Shown: piece after piece, positions 60,287 to 64,000 of the stretch | How positions within the stretch are numbered: position 1 is the first letter of the stretch | Layout of the letters: each line of letters starts with the position of its first letter | Assembly (NCBI GenBank): GCA_950097015.1 | Contig: CATNEN010000039.1 | Span: forward strand, 18,779,501-18,843,500 | Length of the DNA: 64,000 nucleotides | Reading direction: 5' to 3' | Source: Macrostomum hystrix | Taxonomy: Eukaryota; Platyhelminthes; Macrostomidae | The notes under the pieces: generated by a model | What the model saw: the letters and a program-made list of their open reading frames with translations, nothing else | The model's database searches: none | What the model was told of the DNA's origin: nothing | Position numbers and translations under genes: made by a program

Positions 60287-60464
60287 ATTCTGCGGAATCG
60301 CTTCCTGCTCAAATTAACTTAGCTTCTTGAAAATTCCTCTGTTTTATGAAACTGACAGGTGCCTTTCGAGTATTTTTCATCTTCAAATTTGTGCTTAACG
60401 GAATTGACTCGATTTCGCTTTGATTGCGAAAAATACAAACTTAACCAACTTAATTCACTTTCTT

Positions 60465-60650
60465 AAGTTGGTCATTCACTCACTATGACACTTATTAAGT
60501 TGGTCATACACTCACTATGACTCTTTGAATATGAGTTGGTCATTCACTCACTATGACACTTAATGAGTTGGTCATTCACTCACTAAGACTCTTTGAATAT
60601 GAGTTGGTCATTCACTCACTATGACTCTTTGAATATGAGTTGGTTATTCA
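60465..60650. repeat. 36-bp satellite, left part, copy 2 side
   Basis: Five units of the GAGTTGGTCATTCACTCACT satellite, interrupted on the right by non-repeat DNA. Confidence 0.93.
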
Positions 60651-61014
60651 GTAAATTAAAGATAGTACGAGTATTATAATTTTAGTCTAGGTTTAATGCT
60701 TTTGGTCCCAAATAAATTGGGAACATTATGCCGAAAAAAGAAATTTATTTTATGAAATAAAAACTTTATGAAATAACGAGCACAGATTTAATAATTAGGG
60801 TCTCAAAGCTCTAGTGGAACAGACAGGTGGTGCTACACTCAAATTTTCAGATCAGTGTAAAAAGGCTAAACAAAATTCGTCGTCAAAAAGAGAAAGAGAA
60901 AAAATAACAATGAAACATTAGTTTTGTTATAACTATGATGATTTCAACAATAATCAGAAGAAGGCTTGTACTTATGAATTAACTATAAAATAGTACTCAT
61001 TGGTCATGGAATCA
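60651..61014. other. 364-bp non-repeat insertion splitting the 36-bp satellite
   Basis: AT-rich sequence between two halves of the satellite, with no counterpart inside the copy 1 array. Its edges carry ATAGTACGAG and ATAGTACTCA, a weak likeness that could mark a mobile-element insertion. Confidence 0.5.
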
Positions 61015-61915
61015 CTGACTCTCTGAATCTGAGTTGGTCATTCACTCACTATGACCCTTTGAATATGAGTTGGTCATTCACTCACTATGACTCTTTGAAT
61101 ATGAGTTGGTCATTCACTCACTATGACCCTTTGAATATGAGTTGGTCATTCACTCACTATGACTCTTTGAATATGAGTTGGTCATTCACTCACTATGACC
61201 CTTTGAATATGAGTTGGTCATTCACTCACTATGACCCTTTGAATATGAGTTGGTCATTCACTCACTATGACTCTCTGAATCTGAGTTGGTCATTCACTCA
61301 CTATGACCCTTTGAATATGAGTTGGTCATTCACTCACTATGACTCTTTGAATATGAGTTGGTCATTCACTCACTATGACTCTTTGAATATGAGTTGGTCA
61401 TTCACTCACTATGACTCTCTGAATCTGAGTTGGTCATTCACTCACTATGACCCTTTGAATATGAGTTGGTCATTCACTCACTATGACTCTTTGAATATGA
61501 GTTGGTCATTCACTCACTATGACCCTTTGAATATGAGTTGGTCATTCACTCACTATGACTCTTTGAATCTGAGTTGGTCATTCACTCACTATGACCCTTT
61601 GAATATGAGTTGGTCATTCACTCACTATGACCCTTTGAATATGAGTTGGTCATTCACTCACTATGACCCTTTGAATATGAGTTGGTCATTCACTCACTAT
61701 GACTCTCTGAATCTGAGTTGGTCATTCACTCACTATGACCCTTTGAATATGAGTTGGTCATTCACTCACTATGACTCTTTGAATATGAGTTGGTCATTCA
61801 CTCACTATGACTCTTTGAATATGAGTTGGTCATTCACTCACTATGACTCTCTGAATCTGAGTTGGTCATTCACTCACTATGACTCTCTGAATCTGAGTTG
61901 GTCATTGACTTACTT
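61015..61915. repeat. 36-bp satellite, right part, copy 2 side
   Basis: About 25 units of the same 36-bp family with a higher share of the GACCCTTT variant than in copy 1. It ends with the same GACTTACTTACCATTGG junction as copy 1. Confidence 0.96.
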
Positions 61916-62236
61916 ACCATTGGAAAAATGAGTTAGTCATTGACCCTATAGAACACATTGAACTTGACAATTAGTCACTGTGCTCATTACAATGTGAGTT
62001 GGTTAATCACTTGATAAAATATGACTCCGTGAGCGGTCACGTAGCAACTAGGATTAAAAAAGGAGACATTAAAAGAGGATTTTAACAGCGGCAAGAGAAA
62101 AACACTAAAGCCTGTACGATCGATAAAATTTCTGAAAAGGCAGAAGAGAAAAAAATAGAAAAAAGGATTGACTAGCTCAAAGCAAAACTGAGATTATAGA
62201 AAATAGCAACATCAAAAATAGGCTAAAAACAAAATA

Positions 62237-63575
62237 CGAGGGCTATCCCAGAAATAAGTTTCGCTGCATTATAAATTTTCTAAGTACATTTTTGGCTAAC
62301 GCGGTTAGTTATTCCTGAATCTATATGTCTATGGCAAAAGGCACCAAAAGTTTTAAAGCAAATGCAGTCTCACAAGCTGCAGGACATCAAGTTAAACACA
62401 GCTTCGTTTGCAAAGATGGCCACTTCGCTGTGGCCATGTCTTAGTTTAAACATCATCAAGTTTTCAGTTTTGGCTGCCAAATCAACATCAGAGATTCACG
62501 AAGAGCTTGGACAAGTTCTGAAAGAAGATGCTCCATCAATTCAAACGGTTCGGAAATGGGTCCGCGAAGTTCAAGGAGGCAGGCTGTCGATGGAAGACAA
62601 AGAGCGGTCTGGAAGGCCAAGAACAGCCACCACTGATGCAAATGCAGAGCGTGTCAGAGCTGCAGTCACTTTTGACAGCAGATTGACTTGCAATGAGATC
62701 GAGGACCTCCTGGACATTCCTCACAGCACAGTGCATCGCATTCTTACTGAGCAGCTGAAACATGCAGAAGATCTTCGCAAAGTGGGTGCCTCATCTCCTG
62801 ACTGAGGACCAAATGAAGGAGAGGGTGACCCTGGCGCAAGAGCACCTTCGACGATTTAATCGAGAGGGAAGCAACTTTCTCAGCAGAATTGTGACAGGAG
62901 ACGAGACATGGGTCTACGAGTGGGATCCTGAGCTCAAGCGCCAGTCAGCACAGTGGCTTCCAAGGGGATCAGCGAGTCCTGAGAAGGTTCAACGGAAGCA
63001 GAGCTCCTTGAAGGTGATGCACATAGTCTTCTTTGACATCCATGGGGTCCTGGTGGACTGGCCAGTGCCAATCAGCACCAAGGTGAATGCAGAATATTAC
63101 CGATGGGTACAGCAAGAAAAATTGAGGCCAGCCATCAGGAAAAAGCGGCCTGGTTCGCTGGAGAGAGGCGTGCTTTTTCACAACGACAACGCACCTGTGC
63201 ACCGCGCCAGAAGAGTGGAGGAGCTCCTGGAGTCCTGGAACTGGGAGGTCCTGGCACAGCCACGCTATTCACCTGATTTGGCTCCAGCGGACTTCTATAT
63301 ATTTCCCAGAATGAAGGAGAGCATTCGTGGACAACGTTTTGCCTCTGTGGAGCAGATTAACAACAATGCTTCATCAGCTTTGCGGCATCTGGCCACCGGC
63401 GGCTGCGATGCTGCCTTTCAAGCGTGGGTACGGCGCTGGCAAAAGTGCGTGGACCTTGGCGGCAAATTTGTGGAGTAACTATGACCTGTTTTGACTACTG
63501 TTAAAGTTTTAAGACTTTCCTTCAAACTGTTCGCTTTTTATTGTTGACCGAAACTTACTTTTGGGATAGCCCTCG
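62237..63575 (+). mobile_element. Mariner transposon, complete ends, inserted at TA
   Basis: A 1339-bp element flanked by TA at 62235-62236 and 63576-63577. The terminal inverted repeats are about 27 bp: CGAGGGCTATCCCAGAAATA on the left and CGAGGGCTATCCCAAAAGTA on the right when inverted. The second copy of the duplicated block has the unoccupied site (CAAAATACAATAG at about 55077), which confirms the borders. Confidence 0.97.
62362..63478 (+). pseudogene. Mariner transposase, one frameshift
   Basis: Frame 1 (62362-62805) carries the helix-turn-helix region (EIHEELGQVL, TVRKWVREVQ, RSGRPR, STVHRILTEQL). Frame 2 (62762-63478) continues with KIFAKWVPHLLTEDQ. The change of frame lies at about 62758-62765 and looks like a one-base length change. 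The catalytic aspartates are all present: GDETWV, HNDNAP and SPDLAPAD, with 34 residues between the last two (DD34D), as in mariner. The C-terminus ends WQKCVDLGGKFVE. The gene is nearly intact but cannot make a full protein as written, unless the frameshift is a sequencing error. Confidence 0.93.
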
Positions 63576-63727
63576 TACAATAGAAAATGAAACACGAGAC
63601 ACAAAACACAAGACATAACAAATCTCTCATAGACAATTACAGACTAGACTATATACGAGCTAAAATATCTCAGCGTGCTTTGATATTAGCGCACACACAT
63701 AAATTAGGGAGATTCTCAGAATAACAG

Positions 63728-63965
63728 AGGGTGTCAGACACTTTCTTAGGATGTCAGATGATTCCTCGGGGTGTCAGACAGTTCTTGAGGGTGTCAGACA
63801 GTACTTGAGGGTGTCAGACAGTTCTTGAGGGTGTCAGACAGTACTTGAGGGTGTCAGACAGTTCTTGATGGCGTCAGACAGTTCTTGATGGAGTCAGACA
63901 GTTCTTGAGGGTCTCAGACAGTTCTTGAGGGTGTCATATAGTTTAAAAGGATGTCACAACTTGAT
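63728..63965. repeat. 20-bp satellite related to the 40-bp array (GGGTGTCAGACAGTTCTTGA)
   Basis: One or two 40-bp-type units are followed by about ten units of GGGTGTCAGACAGTTCTTGA. The same short unit appears once at the end of the 56790-57718 array, so different halves expanded in the two copies. Confidence 0.9.
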
Positions 63966-64000
63966 AGGGTGTTAAGACAGTATTTTTTAGAGTAAGCGCA

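Overview
This is eukaryotic, animal DNA. Coding exons are GC-rich and split by GT-AG introns, intergenic DNA is AT-rich, and the genes are metazoan signalling and membrane proteins. Gene content, Ala/Ser/Gln-rich linkers and the very heavy load of private tandem repeats suggest a lophotrochozoan, perhaps a free-living flatworm of the Macrostomum type. The species is inference only. Nothing prokaryotic was seen. All exon structures below were built by hand from open frames, splice consensus and matching intron phase.

Layout. 1-3.9 kb: a 17-bp satellite, then the last four exons of a Gln/Pro-rich gene (+). 4.9-5.2 kb: a tRNA-derived SINE. 5.8-8.0 kb (-): a small N-myristoylatable phosphotyrosine docking protein resembling the ends of FRS2 but without a PTB domain. 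8.5-15.8 kb: a gene desert made of minisatellites. 15.9-18.4 kb (-): a complete ENTPD5/6-type nucleoside diphosphatase. 18.9-20.2 kb: satellites. 20.5-21.2 kb (-): a small secreted, prohormone-like gene. 21.4-26.2 kb: satellites, including long (TATC)n. 26.9-29.2 kb (-): the kinase HUNK. 30.2-30.9 kb: satellite. 31.5-35.8 kb (+): a two-pore potassium channel with a very long M2-M3 loop. 37.4-48.8 kb (+): a complete 11-exon Groucho/TLE corepressor, most of whose larger introns carry their own minisatellite. 50.8-51.8 kb (-): a decayed THAP-domain gene. 52.1-64.0 kb: a tandem duplication holding two nearly identical beta-1,3-glycosyltransferase (GT31) genes. Copy 1 carries an internally deleted mariner-like relic. 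Copy 2 carries a mariner with intact ends and one frameshift. Each copy shows the empty site of the other's insertion.

The genes do not form a pathway or operon. They are neighbours in a repeat-rich region. The points most worth following are the PTB-less FRS2-like adaptor, the uncharacterised secreted precursor, the intron-private satellites that contain splice-site-like motifs, a tandem-hairpin satellite at 49.7 kb, and the duplicated glycosyltransferase pair, in which copy 1 lacks the start codon and divergence is confined to the 5' end.
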